From NCBI GenBank assembly GCA_903931945.1, contig CAIZEI010000085.1:1-64000 (forward strand): a stretch of DNA of 64,000 nt, read 5' to 3'. The stretch comes from an uncultured Hyphomicrobiales bacterium (lineage in GTDB: Bacteria > Pseudomonadota > Alphaproteobacteria > Rhizobiales > Beijerinckiaceae). Shown here piece after piece: positions 36,201 through 45,184 of the stretch. The notes under the pieces are model-generated. The model was not told where the DNA came from. It saw only the letters and a program-made list of their open reading frames with translations, and made no database searches. The translations under genes were made by a program, and so were the position numbers. The first letter of the stretch is position 1. Each line of letters opens with the position of its first letter.

Positions 36201-36836
36201 GACATTCCCATCAACGCCGGATGCCTGCGCCCTGTCAAAATCATCGTGCCGGAAGGCTCCATGCTGTCGCCGCGCTATCCTGCGGCGGTCGTCGCCGGCA
36301 ATGTCGAAACCAGCCAGATGGTGACCGATACGTTGTTCGGCGCCTTGCGCGCCGTTGGCAGCGCGCAGGGGACAATGAACAATCTCACCTTTGGCGATGA
36401 ACATTATCAATATTACGAGACGATCTGTTCGGGCGCCCCGGCGGGACCGGGCTTTGATGGGGCGGCCGCCGTGCAAACCCATATGACCAATTCGCGTCTC
36501 ACGGATCCAGAAGTGCTGGAACTTCGTTTTCCGGTGCTGCTCGAAGATTTCCATGTCCGGCGCGGATCGGGTGGCCGCGGCCGCTGGAACGCCGGCGACG
36601 GCGTCAGCCGCACCATCCGTTTCCTGCGGTCGATGGATCTCGCCATTCTTTCAGGACGCCGCATACAAACCGCTTTCGGGGTTGACGGAGGACAGAACGG
36701 AGAACCGGGACGCAATCTCGTCCGGCGGCTCGATGGAAGCATCGAGGAATTGCAGGGTTGCGACCAGACCCGGCTCGAAGCCGGGGAGGCGATTATCATT
36801 GTCACGCCAACCGGGGGCGGTTGGGGTCGGGCGTAA
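33204..36836 (+). CDS. 5-oxoprolinase / hydantoinase, fused A and B domains
   Basis: At 1210 residues this is a fused HyuA-HyuB protein, the size of ATP-dependent 5-oxoprolinase. Residues 1-690 are the HyuA part with the ASKHA-type nucleotide-binding blocks [28 protein letters not shown] and [16 protein letters not shown]. Residues about 700-1210 are the HyuB part ([52 protein letters not shown]). Family members open 5-oxoproline, hydantoins or, in the acetone carboxylase relatives, activate small ketones. With an amine oxidase next, a nitrogen-containing ring is a plausible substrate. Confidence 0.92.
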   Translation: MTKIASGGKRWDFFIDRGGTFTDIVGREPNGRIHARKLLSENPSAYRDAAVQGIRDLLGLAAGDPIPAGRIESVKIGSTVATNALLERKGEKTLLVTTKGFRDALEIGYQARPKIFARQIVKPEQLYSGVVEIDERIHADGTVERAPDLAQVRAAINAARREGFTAVAIVFMHAYRYPAHELAVAGVARKLGFARVSVSHECSPLIKFVGRGDTTVVDAYLTPILSRYVSQVADELDVARTGARLMFMMSSGGLTSAELFAGKDAILSGPAGGVVAMARTAAAAGFKRVIGFDMGGTSTDVAHYDGAYERAFETEVAGVRMRAPMMAIHTVAAGGGSILRFDGARMRVGPQSAGASPGPMSYRGGGPLAVTDANVMTGKLIPDLFPAIFGPSHDQRLDSDSVQTAFENLSREMGGSRTPEEIADGFIAIAVAAMAEAIKKISVARGYDVTRYALNCFGGAGGQHACLVADALGMTRILIHPLSSLLSAYGMGLADIRALRTRGVEAPLDAHSLNDAIGLSRMLANEALMEVRSQGVARAAIKMQLSAHLRYEGSDTALIVTFPARRGAAAIAALRRSFERLHKSRFGFIDPTKRLVIAAIGAEAAGGGARLAERARPLTEAKRPKPLRSSQFFSNGQWRKARVFAREQLGAGHSVIGPALIVEPHQTIVIEEGWRADITRRNHVILTRYRKIAKRKAAGANVDPIMLEIFNNRFMSIAEQMGVTLQNTAMSVNIKERLDFSCALFDSSGQLIANAPHIPVHLGSMDSSVETVIHDNRGRIKKGDSFALNAPYNGGTHLPDVTVCTPVFDKAGKRILFWVASRGHHADIGGLAPGSMTPRATKIDEEGVYIDNFKLVESGRFRETEFRALLAGARYPARNPDQNIGDIKAQIAANAMGAALIGNMAEEFGLDVVTAYMRHVRDNAAESVARVIGALSDSHFQCTTDQGAVIKVAISVDRARREAVIDFTGTSPQRDSNFNAPEPVTRAAVLYVFRVMVDDDIPINAGCLRPVKIIVPEGSMLSPRYPAAVVAGNVETSQMVTDTLFGALRAVGSAQGTMNNLTFGDEHYQYYETICSGAPAGPGFDGAAAVQTHMTNSRLTDPEVLELRFPVLLEDFHVRRGSGGRGRWNAGDGVSRTIRFLRSMDLAILSGRRIQTAFGVDGGQNGEPGRNLVRRLDGSIEELQGCDQTRLEAGEAIIIVTPTGGGWGRA

Positions 36837-36910
36837 CGGCAGCCCGCCCACAATTTGGTCGCGAATCCTTGCCATTTGAGGCGCTGGTCCAATCAGCCGG
36901 ATTCTTGAAG

Positions 36911-38227
36911 ATGAGACCTCTTTCGCGGCGCTCGATCATTCTGGGTCTGGCCGCCCCCTTGGCGCGACCCAGCGGACTTCGCGCGCAAGGCGCGGTGTTC
37001 GATTGCGATGTGGCGATCGTCGGCGCCGGGGCCGCGGGGCTTTCCGCAGCGCGGCAATTGCAAAAGCTCGGCAAGGCATTCGTGATCCTGGAGGCGCGCG
37101 CGCGGATTGGCGGACGCATGTTCACCGACACGCGGCTCGGCGCGCCCTATGATGCGGGGGCGGTCTATATTCACTGGGCCGAACGCAATCCCTGGCGAGA
37201 CATTGCTGCGGAGCTTGGCGTGACTGCTGTCAACAATGACGCGCTGTCAACAGCGTCCGAGTTTTTCAATGACGGACGCCGGGCGCAACGGCGTGGCGAT
37301 CGCGGAAATTTCCAGGCGATCGACAACCTGTTCGATCCGGAAAAAGGCGAAGTGCCAGATATATCTATGGCCGCGCGCGTTGCGGCTTTGCCGGTCGCGC
37401 GCGCAGGCGGCGCGGAGGCCATCGCCCGCATGTCGCTGGGCGATGAACCCGAAAACATATCGGCGCTGGACTACGCCCGGCTGTGGTCCGGCGACGATCT
37501 GCTTGTGCCCTCTGGCTATGGCGCGCTGGCCGAAAATTATGCGCGCGGGCTCGATATCCACACCGCAACGCCGGTGACCGCCATCGATTACAGCGGCGCC
37601 GGCGTAGCGCTCGAAACGCCCGCCGGGCGCGTGACAGCGCGAGCGGCGATTATCACCGTTCCGGTCGGCGTTCTGCAAAAGGGCGTCATCCGCTTTGCGC
37701 CTTCCCTGCCCGGTGTCACCCGCGACGGACTTAACGGTCTGGGCATGGGGGCGCTGACAAAAATTGGTTTGCGCTTTGATGGCGCGCGCTTTGGTCTGGC
37801 GCCCGCGACCGATCTCTGGGATCGGCGCGGACCAAGGTCATCGTTCGATTTTGAATGCTGGACATGGGACCGCGATGTGATCGTCGCCTATCTCGGCGGC
37901 GATCACGCCCGCTCGCTTGTCGCGCGGGGCGAACGCGCCGCGATTGAAACCGCGCTCGATGAATTGACGGACCTGATCGGACCGGATGTGCGCAAGCATT
38001 TTGTCCACGGCGTCCTGAACGGCTGGTGCGCCGATCCGTGGTCGCTTGGATGCTATTCGCACGCGCTGCCGGGCAACGCCGGCGCGCGCGCCAAACTGGC
38101 GGCGCCGGTCGCCGATCGGCTTTTTTTCGCTGGCGAGGCAACCGGCGGCGAAAGCTTTGGCGGGGCGATGACGGCTGGCGGCGCCTGGCTTGCCGGCCAG
38201 GCCGCCGCGCGCGCTGCTGCGGGTTAA
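36911..38227 (+). CDS. Secreted FAD-dependent amine oxidase
   Basis: This 438-residue flavoprotein begins with a signal-type N-terminus containing SRRSIILGLAAPLA, which fits a Tat signal (SRRS instead of SRRxFL). The FAD site is DVAIVGAGAAGLSAARQL, with the GG doublet region ILEARARIGGRM. The C-terminal FAD block is LFFAGEATGGESFGGAMTAGG. It probably oxidises a primary or polyamine in the periplasm. The start at 36911 is chosen over an open upstream frame that overlaps the oxoprolinase gene. It converges on the maleate-isomerase-like gene. Confidence 0.88.
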   Translation: MRPLSRRSIILGLAAPLARPSGLRAQGAVFDCDVAIVGAGAAGLSAARQLQKLGKAFVILEARARIGGRMFTDTRLGAPYDAGAVYIHWAERNPWRDIAAELGVTAVNNDALSTASEFFNDGRRAQRRGDRGNFQAIDNLFDPEKGEVPDISMAARVAALPVARAGGAEAIARMSLGDEPENISALDYARLWSGDDLLVPSGYGALAENYARGLDIHTATPVTAIDYSGAGVALETPAGRVTARAAIITVPVGVLQKGVIRFAPSLPGVTRDGLNGLGMGALTKIGLRFDGARFGLAPATDLWDRRGPRSSFDFECWTWDRDVIVAYLGGDHARSLVARGERAAIETALDELTDLIGPDVRKHFVHGVLNGWCADPWSLGCYSHALPGNAGARAKLAAPVADRLFFAGEATGGESFGGAMTAGGAWLAGQAAARAAAG

Positions 38228-38242
38228 ACGCGCCTTGCGCGT
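38228..38242. terminator. Short hairpin between convergent genes
   Basis: Perfect 6-base arms ACGCGC / GCGCGT with a 3-base loop lie between the amine oxidase and isomerase stops. It has no T-tract, so it is a weak candidate for a bidirectional terminator. Confidence 0.35.
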
Positions 38243-38243
38243 C

Positions 38244-38975
38244 TCACGCCGCGTCGTGCCTCAGCAGGCGGCCAAGGCCTGGCGCTGCGTCTTTGATGCC
38301 TGCCTTGCGCAAGCTGGCCCAGATAGCGGCTTGATTGCTTGTTATCACCGGCTTGCCCAGCGCGCTTTCGAGTTGCTCGATCACATCGATGCTGTGAATA
38401 TTGGCGCAGGAGATGAAATAGGCGTCAGTTTCATCCCGGCGCATCGCCATCGTCTCGTCGTACCAGAGCTGCGGCGGCGCAATGCAATATTCATTCGTGC
38501 CGCTGAGCCCGACCGCCTTGTCCGCAAGCAGGTCAAAACCCGCTTCGCGCAGAAAACGCAGTTTCTTGTCATGGCCGGCCTGTTCGGTTTCCGACAGAAA
38601 CACCAGTTTGCGGATTTGAAGCGCAGAAAACGCCGCCATCAACGAGGAAGCAGCGCTCAGCGCAGGCTTGCCCGTCGCTTTTTCAATGGCTGCGATGACG
38701 GTTTTCTCGCCATCGACACCGCCGGACATGGACGTGCCCGTGCATTGCAGCACTGTCACATCGCAGCGCGATTCCCCCAGCATCTGCGCGGCGTCAACGA
38801 TACGCGGCGTCAATTGTTCGAGAGGAGCCGAATGCTGGTTGGTCATTCGGATGCGGGTGAAATGCGCGACGACGCCTTTGGGCATGAAGCGCTGCATTTG
38901 CGGCTCAACCATCCTGTTGGACGAGGGAATGATATAGCCGATGCGCGCGCGCGGAATGATGGGCTGGTAATGCAT
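38244..38975 (-). CDS. Maleate isomerase / Asp-Glu racemase family protein
   Basis: This 243-residue protein has the two-cysteine layout of maleate cis-trans isomerases and arylmalonate decarboxylases: LQCTGTSMSGG in the N-terminal half and FISCANIHSIDVI in the C-terminal half. IGYIIPSSNRMVEP near the start is typical of the maleate isomerase branch. The family converts maleate to fumarate at the end of nicotinate and some aromatic pathways. The start at 38975 is preferred over one ten codons upstream. The exact substrate is not certain. Confidence 0.82.
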   Translation of the reverse strand: MHYQPIIPRARIGYIIPSSNRMVEPQMQRFMPKGVVAHFTRIRMTNQHSAPLEQLTPRIVDAAQMLGESRCDVTVLQCTGTSMSGGVDGEKTVIAAIEKATGKPALSAASSLMAAFSALQIRKLVFLSETEQAGHDKKLRFLREAGFDLLADKAVGLSGTNEYCIAPPQLWYDETMAMRRDETDAYFISCANIHSIDVIEQLESALGKPVITSNQAAIWASLRKAGIKDAAPGLGRLLRHDAA

Positions 38976-39136
38976 TGGCGCTCCCCGTCCGAATGATCTT
39001 TTCACGTTCCTTTTAGCGGGCGGGGGCGCAGGCGTCCATGTCGCCTGCCGGGGCTCTGTTGACAGCGGGCGGTCAAAACGAACTATGGTGACAGGAATGG
39101 CGGGCGCCAGCGCCGCACCGATTTTGGGGAGGTTTC

Positions 39137-40180
39137 ATGCCAACACCGTTTCGCGCAGCTTTTTTGTCTTTGGGAGCTGCCGCATTGCTGGCCCAGCCGC
39201 CGCAGGCGATGGCGCAGGCGGCCTCCAGCGTCGAAGCCTTCTACAAGGGCCGGAATATCGACCTGATCGTCGGCTACCCTCCAGGCGGAAGCAATGATCT
39301 TTATGCCCGCATCGTGGCGCGCCATTTTAGCAAATATATCCCCGGCAATCCAACGCTGGTGTTTCGCAATATGCCAGGCGCAGGCAGCATCGTGGCTGCA
39401 AACTATATGTACAATATCGCGCCGAAGGACGGGTCGGCGCTGGCGCTGGTGTCGCCGACCTCGCCACTCGACGAAAAGCTGGGCGCGGTCGGCGCCAAAT
39501 ACGATTCGGGAAAATTCACCTGGATCGGGCGCATGGCGTCCTCATCCAATGTGACGTTCTTTTCGCGCAACAGCCCGATCCAGACCGCCGAAGATATGTT
39601 CACAAAGGAATCGCGACTGGCGGCGACCGGGGCCGGGTCAACCGTCGTGGTTTTCCCGACGGTCATGAACAACGTGCTGGGCACAAGGTTCAAGCTGATC
39701 ATGGGGTACAAAGGTTCTGGCGAAGCCATGCTCGCGCTGTCGCGCGGCGAGACCGACGGGCATTCGACCTCGCTTGACGCGCTCAACGCCGAACACCCCG
39801 AATGGATCAAGGACGGGACCATGCGCATTCTCGTGCAATATGGACTGGAGCGCCATCCGCTTTTGCCCGATGTGCCGACCTGTATCGAACTGGCGAAAAC
39901 TGAAGAGCAGAAGCAGATTCTGCGGATCGTCATGAGTTCGGTGGAAGTGGGCAAAATGCTGTTTTCCGCGCCTGGCGTTCCGGCGGACCGGCTGACCGCG
40001 TTGCGGCGCGGGTTTGACGAAATGGTCAAGGACCCCGAGTTTGTCGCCGATGTTGAAAAAGCGCGTATGGACATCAGCCCCATGCGTGGCGAAGCGCTGC
40101 AAACCTTCGTTCAGGACATCGCCAATATGACGCCCGACATGCTGGAAAAAGTGAAGGCGATTTATCCGCAGGGGGGGTGA
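39137..40180 (+). CDS. Tripartite tricarboxylate-type solute-binding protein (orphan)
   Basis: This 347-residue secreted protein has a signal peptide (AAFLSLGAAALLAQPPQAMA) and the Bug/TctC receptor fold: IDLIVGYPPGGSNDLYARIV, NMPGAGSIVAANYMYN and ATGAGSTVVVFPTVMN. Such receptors bind carboxylates and deliver them to TctAB permeases. No tctA or tctB is nearby. Its end is one base from the end of the convergent LLM gene. The ligand is unknown; the neighbouring catabolic genes suggest an aromatic or dicarboxylic acid. Confidence 0.88.
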   Translation: MPTPFRAAFLSLGAAALLAQPPQAMAQAASSVEAFYKGRNIDLIVGYPPGGSNDLYARIVARHFSKYIPGNPTLVFRNMPGAGSIVAANYMYNIAPKDGSALALVSPTSPLDEKLGAVGAKYDSGKFTWIGRMASSSNVTFFSRNSPIQTAEDMFTKESRLAATGAGSTVVVFPTVMNNVLGTRFKLIMGYKGSGEAMLALSRGETDGHSTSLDALNAEHPEWIKDGTMRILVQYGLERHPLLPDVPTCIELAKTEEQKQILRIVMSSVEVGKMLFSAPGVPADRLTALRRGFDEMVKDPEFVADVEKARMDISPMRGEALQTFVQDIANMTPDMLEKVKAIYPQGG

Positions 40181-40181
40181 T

Positions 40182-41210
40182 TCAACTCGTCCCCGCCAAC
40201 GCATCGAAGGTCCGCAGCTCCGGCATGACGTGTTTGACAAACAGCCCGACAGATTTTTCAAGTTCGCCAATCGATTGATCGCCAAACGCAAATTGCCCGA
40301 CGCAATAATTGCATTGGGCCGTCGACATCTGCTTTTTGAGGAAAGCGATCACCGTGGCCGGGCTGCCAGCCACGCCCTTGCCCTGTTCATGCAGGATGTC
40401 AAAAGTCTCGGGCCGGGGATGGCGCTGCATCCGCCCGAGCTTGCGGAAGAGATGCGTGAATCCCGTGTGCCAGTGGGGGTAGGCCCGCCGCGCCACTGCA
40501 AGCGCTTCGGCGTCGGTTTCGCCGACAACGATGAAGCGTCCGAGCCCCATCAACGGCAGCGCTTTGCCCGGATGCGCCTCGCGCCACACCTTGCGGAAGA
40601 CTTCGTTGCACTCACGCGATTCATAATCCATGTCGAGATTGATCGTATGCCAGCCCCGACGCGCGGCGCGATCGGCGCTTTCAGGCGTATGCACGCCATA
40701 CCAGACGCGCGGCGTTGGCCGCTGCACAGAGGGTATTTTCAGCGGGATTTCGCGATGGCGGTCGGTGTTCTCGGGCGCGCGATAAACGCCGGATTCAATA
40801 CCCTCAAGGATGCGCGCCAGCGACACGCGAAAAATCTCTTCGGTGTTGTTGGGATCGACCCCGAAAAACGACGTCTCGGTGGGTGACGACCCGCGCCCGA
40901 AGCCGATTTCGAGCCGCCCGCGGCTCATCTGGTCAAGCATGCAGATTTCCTGCGTCAGCCGGAAAGGATGATAGAGCGGCAACGCATAGACCATCGGGCC
41001 AAAATGCAATTGCTGGGTGCGCTGCGCGACAGCGGCGAGAAACACGTTCGGCGAGGGCGCCATGCCAATCGGCGTCGCATGGTGCTCGGCGATATGATAG
41101 GCGTGAAAACCGGCGCGATCATAGGCCTCGACGATCCGCAGTCGCTCCTCGTAAAAATCGCCGACAGGCAAGTGATCATTGTCGAGATGGTCGAAAATGC
41201 CGAATTCCAT
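40182..41210 (-). CDS. LLM-class flavin-dependent oxidoreductase
   Basis: This 342-residue protein is luciferase-like (MEFGIFDHLDND, HAYHIAEHHATPIGMAPSP, RLEIGFGRGSSPTETSFFG). Members use reduced flavin and oxygen, or F420, to oxygenate organic substrates. It is the last gene of an operon with UbiD, FAD monooxygenase and hydrolase genes, 71 bp after ubiD. No flavin reductase is adjacent, although the PDR-type reductase at 49 kb is a possible partner. The start at 41210 is chosen for the family N-terminus. Confidence 0.9.
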   Translation of the reverse strand: MEFGIFDHLDNDHLPVGDFYEERLRIVEAYDRAGFHAYHIAEHHATPIGMAPSPNVFLAAVAQRTQQLHFGPMVYALPLYHPFRLTQEICMLDQMSRGRLEIGFGRGSSPTETSFFGVDPNNTEEIFRVSLARILEGIESGVYRAPENTDRHREIPLKIPSVQRPTPRVWYGVHTPESADRAARRGWHTINLDMDYESRECNEVFRKVWREAHPGKALPLMGLGRFIVVGETDAEALAVARRAYPHWHTGFTHLFRKLGRMQRHPRPETFDILHEQGKGVAGSPATVIAFLKKQMSTAQCNYCVGQFAFGDQSIGELEKSVGLFVKHVMPELRTFDALAGTS

Positions 41211-41281
41211 TGTCACGCCAGGCTCCTCGAAATCGTGTAACCGCAAATTGCCACACCGGCGCGCCGGCGCAAACTGCGTTG

Positions 41282-42976
41282 CTATTTTCCCGTCTTGTTT
41301 GGCTGAACCGGCAGCGGTTCATTCATTTCGACATCATCCCGTCGCTGCGCCACGAGTTCATCGCCAAATGAAAAGTAATCGCTCGCAGTCGCGAGATTGG
41401 CTTGCCGTTCGAGATTCTCCGGCCACACGCCAAGATCGTATCCGTGCCAGGGATTTTCAGGTTTCAGCGTGGGCAGTCCCAGCTTTTCCCACAGGCGCCG
41501 CGCATCTTCCATGAATTGCTTTTTCGGCAGCGCCACCGGCGCAAAGGGACCTTTGAGCAAGGCGTTGATCAGAACGGACGCGCTCTCGCCATTGTCGCGC
41601 GGGCCGCGCGGGCCATGGCCTGGGTCCTTGCCGTCGATCACCTTCATGTCGTGCTGTGGCTGGCAACGATAGGACATTGCCCAGAACAGCGCATCGGCGT
41701 TCTCGGGGTCAATATCCTCGTCGACCGCGATGACCCATTTACCCGCGAACCGATGCAGCGTCGCCACGCCCTGCAACGCGCGCCAGACCTCGGTTGGCGG
41801 AACGCCGCGCTCAAACTGCACCGCAATAACAGCGTAAAGACTGGTCAGCGGCTCGTGCATGGCGACCCGCCTGACGCCCTTGACGCCCATGCCGGTTTTG
41901 AGATGATTGAGAAACACCGGCTCCATCGCCACTTTCCGTATGACGCTGGACTCGCTTGGCGTGACCTGACTGATAAACGAAGGCACAATCGGATGTTTGC
42001 GCCGTGTAATCGCTGTCACATCCATGAATGCATTATATTCCTGCAAGTTGACATAGCCATGCGATTCGCCAAATGGCGCCTCAGGCTCAAGCCAATGCGT
42101 GTCGATGAACCCCTCAACAACAATTTCCGCTTCAGCTGGCACAAGAAGGTCAACTGTTTTTGCGCGGACAACATTGATGGGAGAGCCCACAAGCGCGCCT
42201 GCAACAGCCATTTCGTCGAGATGCTCCGGCATTTTCTGCACGGCGGTATAAGAGATCGCAGGCGGGCAACCGATGACGACCGCGCAAGGCATCTTTTCAC
42301 CGCGGGCTTTGTACTTCAGCCAGTGCGAATATATGCCGGCGCGCAATTCAACCGATGGATTCATGCCAAGACGGCGCGGCGCCTTGATCTGGCCCCGGTA
42401 ATTGCCGATGTTCTGGACGCCTGTATCGGGGTCTTTGGTGATGTAATGGCCTGCCGAGAGATAGGGGCCATTGTCCCAGCCGGGCGTCGATATCGGCACA
42501 GGAATCCCGTCAAGCGCAGCGCCCGGCGCGTCGAGCGCATCGCCTGAGGTCACGACCTCCTGGCAGGGCGCGCTCCCGATCACTTTTGGCGCGATGGGCG
42601 AAGCCATCGCCTTGATCCAGATATCGCCAATCTGCTCCAGCGGCTGACCAAAACCGACGCGATAGACATCGCGCGTTGCAGCAAGACCTGCGACAAGAAC
42701 GCTCGCTGTAAATGTTCGGCTCTTGCCATCTGTGGGGTGCGTAAAAAGAAACGCTTTTCTGCCGCTTTCCGGAATGCCGCCGCGATACTGCCAGCGCACC
42801 AGCGGGTGCATCTGTGTATCCTTGTTGACAGGCTCCTCAATGACATGCAGCCGGTTTTCTTTCGCCAGAGCGAGAACATGGTCGTGCAGGTCGGGGTAGC
42901 TTCGAGCCGGCGCGCCCGCTTCCGGCGCATAGATATCGAGGACCGCGGGGATTTCGTGCGGGGATTCGCGCGTCAT
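41282..42976 (-). CDS. UbiD-family decarboxylase
   Basis: This 564-residue member of the prenylated-FMN decarboxylase family is somewhat longer than typical UbiD. The catalytic region reads EAPFGESHGY, keeping both acids of the family E-x-P-F-G-(E/D) motif. YRGQIKAPRRLGMNPS and FAGKWVIAVDEDIDPENADALFWAM are typical blocks. It would remove or add a carboxyl group on an aromatic or unsaturated acid. A UbiX prenyltransferase is needed for the cofactor and is not in the window. Its start overlaps the monooxygenase stop (ATGA). Confidence 0.9.
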   Translation of the reverse strand: MTRESPHEIPAVLDIYAPEAGAPARSYPDLHDHVLALAKENRLHVIEEPVNKDTQMHPLVRWQYRGGIPESGRKAFLFTHPTDGKSRTFTASVLVAGLAATRDVYRVGFGQPLEQIGDIWIKAMASPIAPKVIGSAPCQEVVTSGDALDAPGAALDGIPVPISTPGWDNGPYLSAGHYITKDPDTGVQNIGNYRGQIKAPRRLGMNPSVELRAGIYSHWLKYKARGEKMPCAVVIGCPPAISYTAVQKMPEHLDEMAVAGALVGSPINVVRAKTVDLLVPAEAEIVVEGFIDTHWLEPEAPFGESHGYVNLQEYNAFMDVTAITRRKHPIVPSFISQVTPSESSVIRKVAMEPVFLNHLKTGMGVKGVRRVAMHEPLTSLYAVIAVQFERGVPPTEVWRALQGVATLHRFAGKWVIAVDEDIDPENADALFWAMSYRCQPQHDMKVIDGKDPGHGPRGPRDNGESASVLINALLKGPFAPVALPKKQFMEDARRLWEKLGLPTLKPENPWHGYDLGVWPENLERQANLATASDYFSFGDELVAQRRDDVEMNEPLPVQPNKTGK

Positions 42977-44202
42977 GCGCCCTCCAGTGTGATGGAACCG
43001 GCGCGGGCCTGCATGTCCAGCATTCCTGCGCGGCGCATGAAGGCGCGCGCCTTTTGCGGATCGGCGGCGGCGCTTGCGAGTTCTTCAAAGTTTCTGGCGC
43101 GCGTGGCGGGATCGCGGGCTTCCAGTCGTTGTTTGTTGGCGATGGTCTGGGCCTGCGTGAATTCGACCGTCACCGTGCGCCGTTGCAGATCGTAGAGATC
43201 AAGCAGCCGTTCGGGCTCTCCATCGACAATCACCCGCGCAAGTTTATCGGCAAGATTGTCAGCATCCTGCAATCCCCCATTCAACCCCATTCCGCCGATG
43301 GAGTTGTTGACATGGGCGGAATCGCCCGCCAGCAAAACCCGACCGCGCCGAAACGTCTCGGCCACACGCTGATGGATGGCGTAGATATTCCTGTGCACGA
43401 TCTCATAGGGTCTTGCGGAGGGAAAGAATTTTTGCAATCGCGCCTGCGCAGCTTCCATGCTGGTCAAATCCTCCAGCGGCGCATGGGGATCGGCGGGAAA
43501 CACCGTACGCCACAGGCCAGGCGGACCATCGGCTGCAACCTTGAAACAATTGCACCATTCCTCGGGGTCGGCGAAATAGCTGCGCTCGCAATAGCCGCGA
43601 TGTCGATTGAAATCGAAGGGCGTTGTCAGAACAAGAAAACGCTCCTCGTAGGTGAAACCTTCAAAGGCGATGCCGGCCTGTTTGCGCGTCACGCTGCGCC
43701 CGCCATCGCAGCCAATCAGCCAGCCGCCGCGATGCCGCGCGACGCCATCGGGGCCGCGCACGGAGACTGTAACGCCCGTCGAATCCTGTTCGTGGGCGAG
43801 CGTTTCATGGTTGAACAGAACCTCGACATTTTCCAGCGCCTTCAACCTTTGCAGGATAATGCCGGCGGTCTTGAACTGTTCGCATTGCACAACGGTCGGC
43901 CACTTTGTGTCGTCCGCCAGGAGCGCGTTGTCGAATTGCGCAACCAGCCTGCCGGAGGGCCGGTCCCAGTACTGGAACACCGGCGTCACCAGACCAACGC
44001 GCGCCATATCCTCGGCCAGGCCCGCCGCGTCCATGATTTCCAGCGTCGCCGGATGTGTGGTCGCTGCGCGCGGGTCATCCTGCAAGCAGCCATTGACGTC
44101 GAACACCCGGACGTAAACGCCCCGCCGCGCCAGCAGCAGCGCGCAAAACAGGCCCACCGGCCCGCCGCCCGAAATCAAAACCCGCTTCCGATCGTCGCTC
44201 AA
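42973..44202 (-). CDS. FAD-dependent aromatic monooxygenase
   Basis: The protein has 409 residues, the size of class A flavoprotein hydroxylases. FAD motifs are VLISGGGPVGLFCALLLARRG at the N-terminus, LIGCDGGRSVTRKQAG in the middle and VLLAGDSAHVNNSIGGMGLNGG late. This order is that of PHBH/MhpA-type hydroxylases acting on phenolic or N-heteroaromatic acids. It is 10 bp after the hydrolase gene and overlaps ubiD, so it sits in the middle of a coupled operon. Substrate unknown. Confidence 0.9.
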   Translation of the reverse strand: MSDDRKRVLISGGGPVGLFCALLLARRGVYVRVFDVNGCLQDDPRAATTHPATLEIMDAAGLAEDMARVGLVTPVFQYWDRPSGRLVAQFDNALLADDTKWPTVVQCEQFKTAGIILQRLKALENVEVLFNHETLAHEQDSTGVTVSVRGPDGVARHRGGWLIGCDGGRSVTRKQAGIAFEGFTYEERFLVLTTPFDFNRHRGYCERSYFADPEEWCNCFKVAADGPPGLWRTVFPADPHAPLEDLTSMEAAQARLQKFFPSARPYEIVHRNIYAIHQRVAETFRRGRVLLAGDSAHVNNSIGGMGLNGGLQDADNLADKLARVIVDGEPERLLDLYDLQRRTVTVEFTQAQTIANKQRLEARDPATRARNFEELASAAADPQKARAFMRRAGMLDMQARAGSITLEGA

Positions 44203-44212
44203 TGCAGCGCGC

Positions 44213-45055
44213 TCACCCGTCGATGCTCTTCAGGAACGCCAGCGTCGTCGTATTAAATTCATCGGCGCATTCGATATTGCCCATATGCCCCGCATGTTCG
44301 AACATATGCAATCTGGCGTCCGGAATTTTGGGCACAAAGCCGTCGGTATAACCGGGATTGCGCAGGCCATCGTGCTTTCCGGCAAAAACCAGAACCGGAA
44401 CCTTGATAGCTTCATAATGGATTGAATTGCGCTCGGCGGGCGCTGCGCCCTCGCGCGGGAACGGCGCCTTGAAGCGCGCCGCTGCTGTCGCCTCCCAGGC
44501 GCCGGGAATGCGGCTGAGCTTCCAGCGACGCTCGACATAGGCTTCGTCATTGACCCATGTCTTGTCGACAAACATCACATCAAGCACCCGGCGCATATGC
44601 TCCTTCGAGCCATCATAGGTGTTGAGCGTTTTCCGGTCCTGATTGTCCGGCGCCTCGCCGCCGCCCGAGCAGCAGACAACGCTCACGATGGGCCAATCGG
44701 GATTTTTGCGGGCGGCGACCGTCAGGCACAAACCGCCTGACATCGAACTGCCCATGACATGCGCCGCGTTCACGTTCATCGCCTCAACGAAACGTTTGAT
44801 GTGCCAGATGCGCTTGTCGAATTGCGCATTGAAATCCATCAGCTTGTCAGTGCGGCCAAAGCCCAGATGGTCCGGCGCCAGCACATGATAGTGGCGGGCG
44901 AATTCGGGCAGATTGTTCTCCCAGGACGTCTCGGCGCAGCCGCCAAACTCCGCCGAATGCAGCAGCAGGATCGTCGGACGGACGCCCTTGTGGGTCTCGC
45001 CCGCCTCAAAATAATGCGTCGTAATTCCATCGACGGCGATGGTGCGGCTTTGCAT
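44213..45055 (-). CDS. Alpha/beta hydrolase, MhpC-like
   Basis: The protein has 280 residues. The nucleophile elbow is GSSMSGG with Ser104, the acid is in FAGKHDGLRNP and the histidine in FEHAGHMGNIE. The overall pattern (LLLHSAEFGG, APDHLGFGRTDK) is that of hydrolases that cleave C-C bonds of ring-fission products, such as MhpC. It is the first gene of the operon leading to the monooxygenase, UbiD and LLM genes. A ring-cleaving dioxygenase is missing here, although two VOC proteins lie 3-4 kb away. Ester or amide hydrolysis is the alternative. Confidence 0.88.
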   Translation of the reverse strand: MQSRTIAVDGITTHYFEAGETHKGVRPTILLLHSAEFGGCAETSWENNLPEFARHYHVLAPDHLGFGRTDKLMDFNAQFDKRIWHIKRFVEAMNVNAAHVMGSSMSGGLCLTVAARKNPDWPIVSVVCCSGGGEAPDNQDRKTLNTYDGSKEHMRRVLDVMFVDKTWVNDEAYVERRWKLSRIPGAWEATAAARFKAPFPREGAAPAERNSIHYEAIKVPVLVFAGKHDGLRNPGYTDGFVPKIPDARLHMFEHAGHMGNIECADEFNTTTLAFLKSIDG

Positions 45056-45184
45056 TTCGGTTGTCCTCCCGGCCTCTGCGCGCGGCCCGATTCAGCGGAC
45101 CGCCACTGAAATACATTGGCGGCAAACGGCGTGAGATTTCAAGGGCCGGACCAGGCAACGAAGGCCCGTTCCTCGCGCAGAAGT

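Noticed and set aside
42973-44202. FAD monooxygenase as a truncated 550-residue phenol hydroxylase
   Set aside because: All three FAD blocks and a normal end are present at the 400-residue size of the MhpA/PHBH branch, so it is complete.
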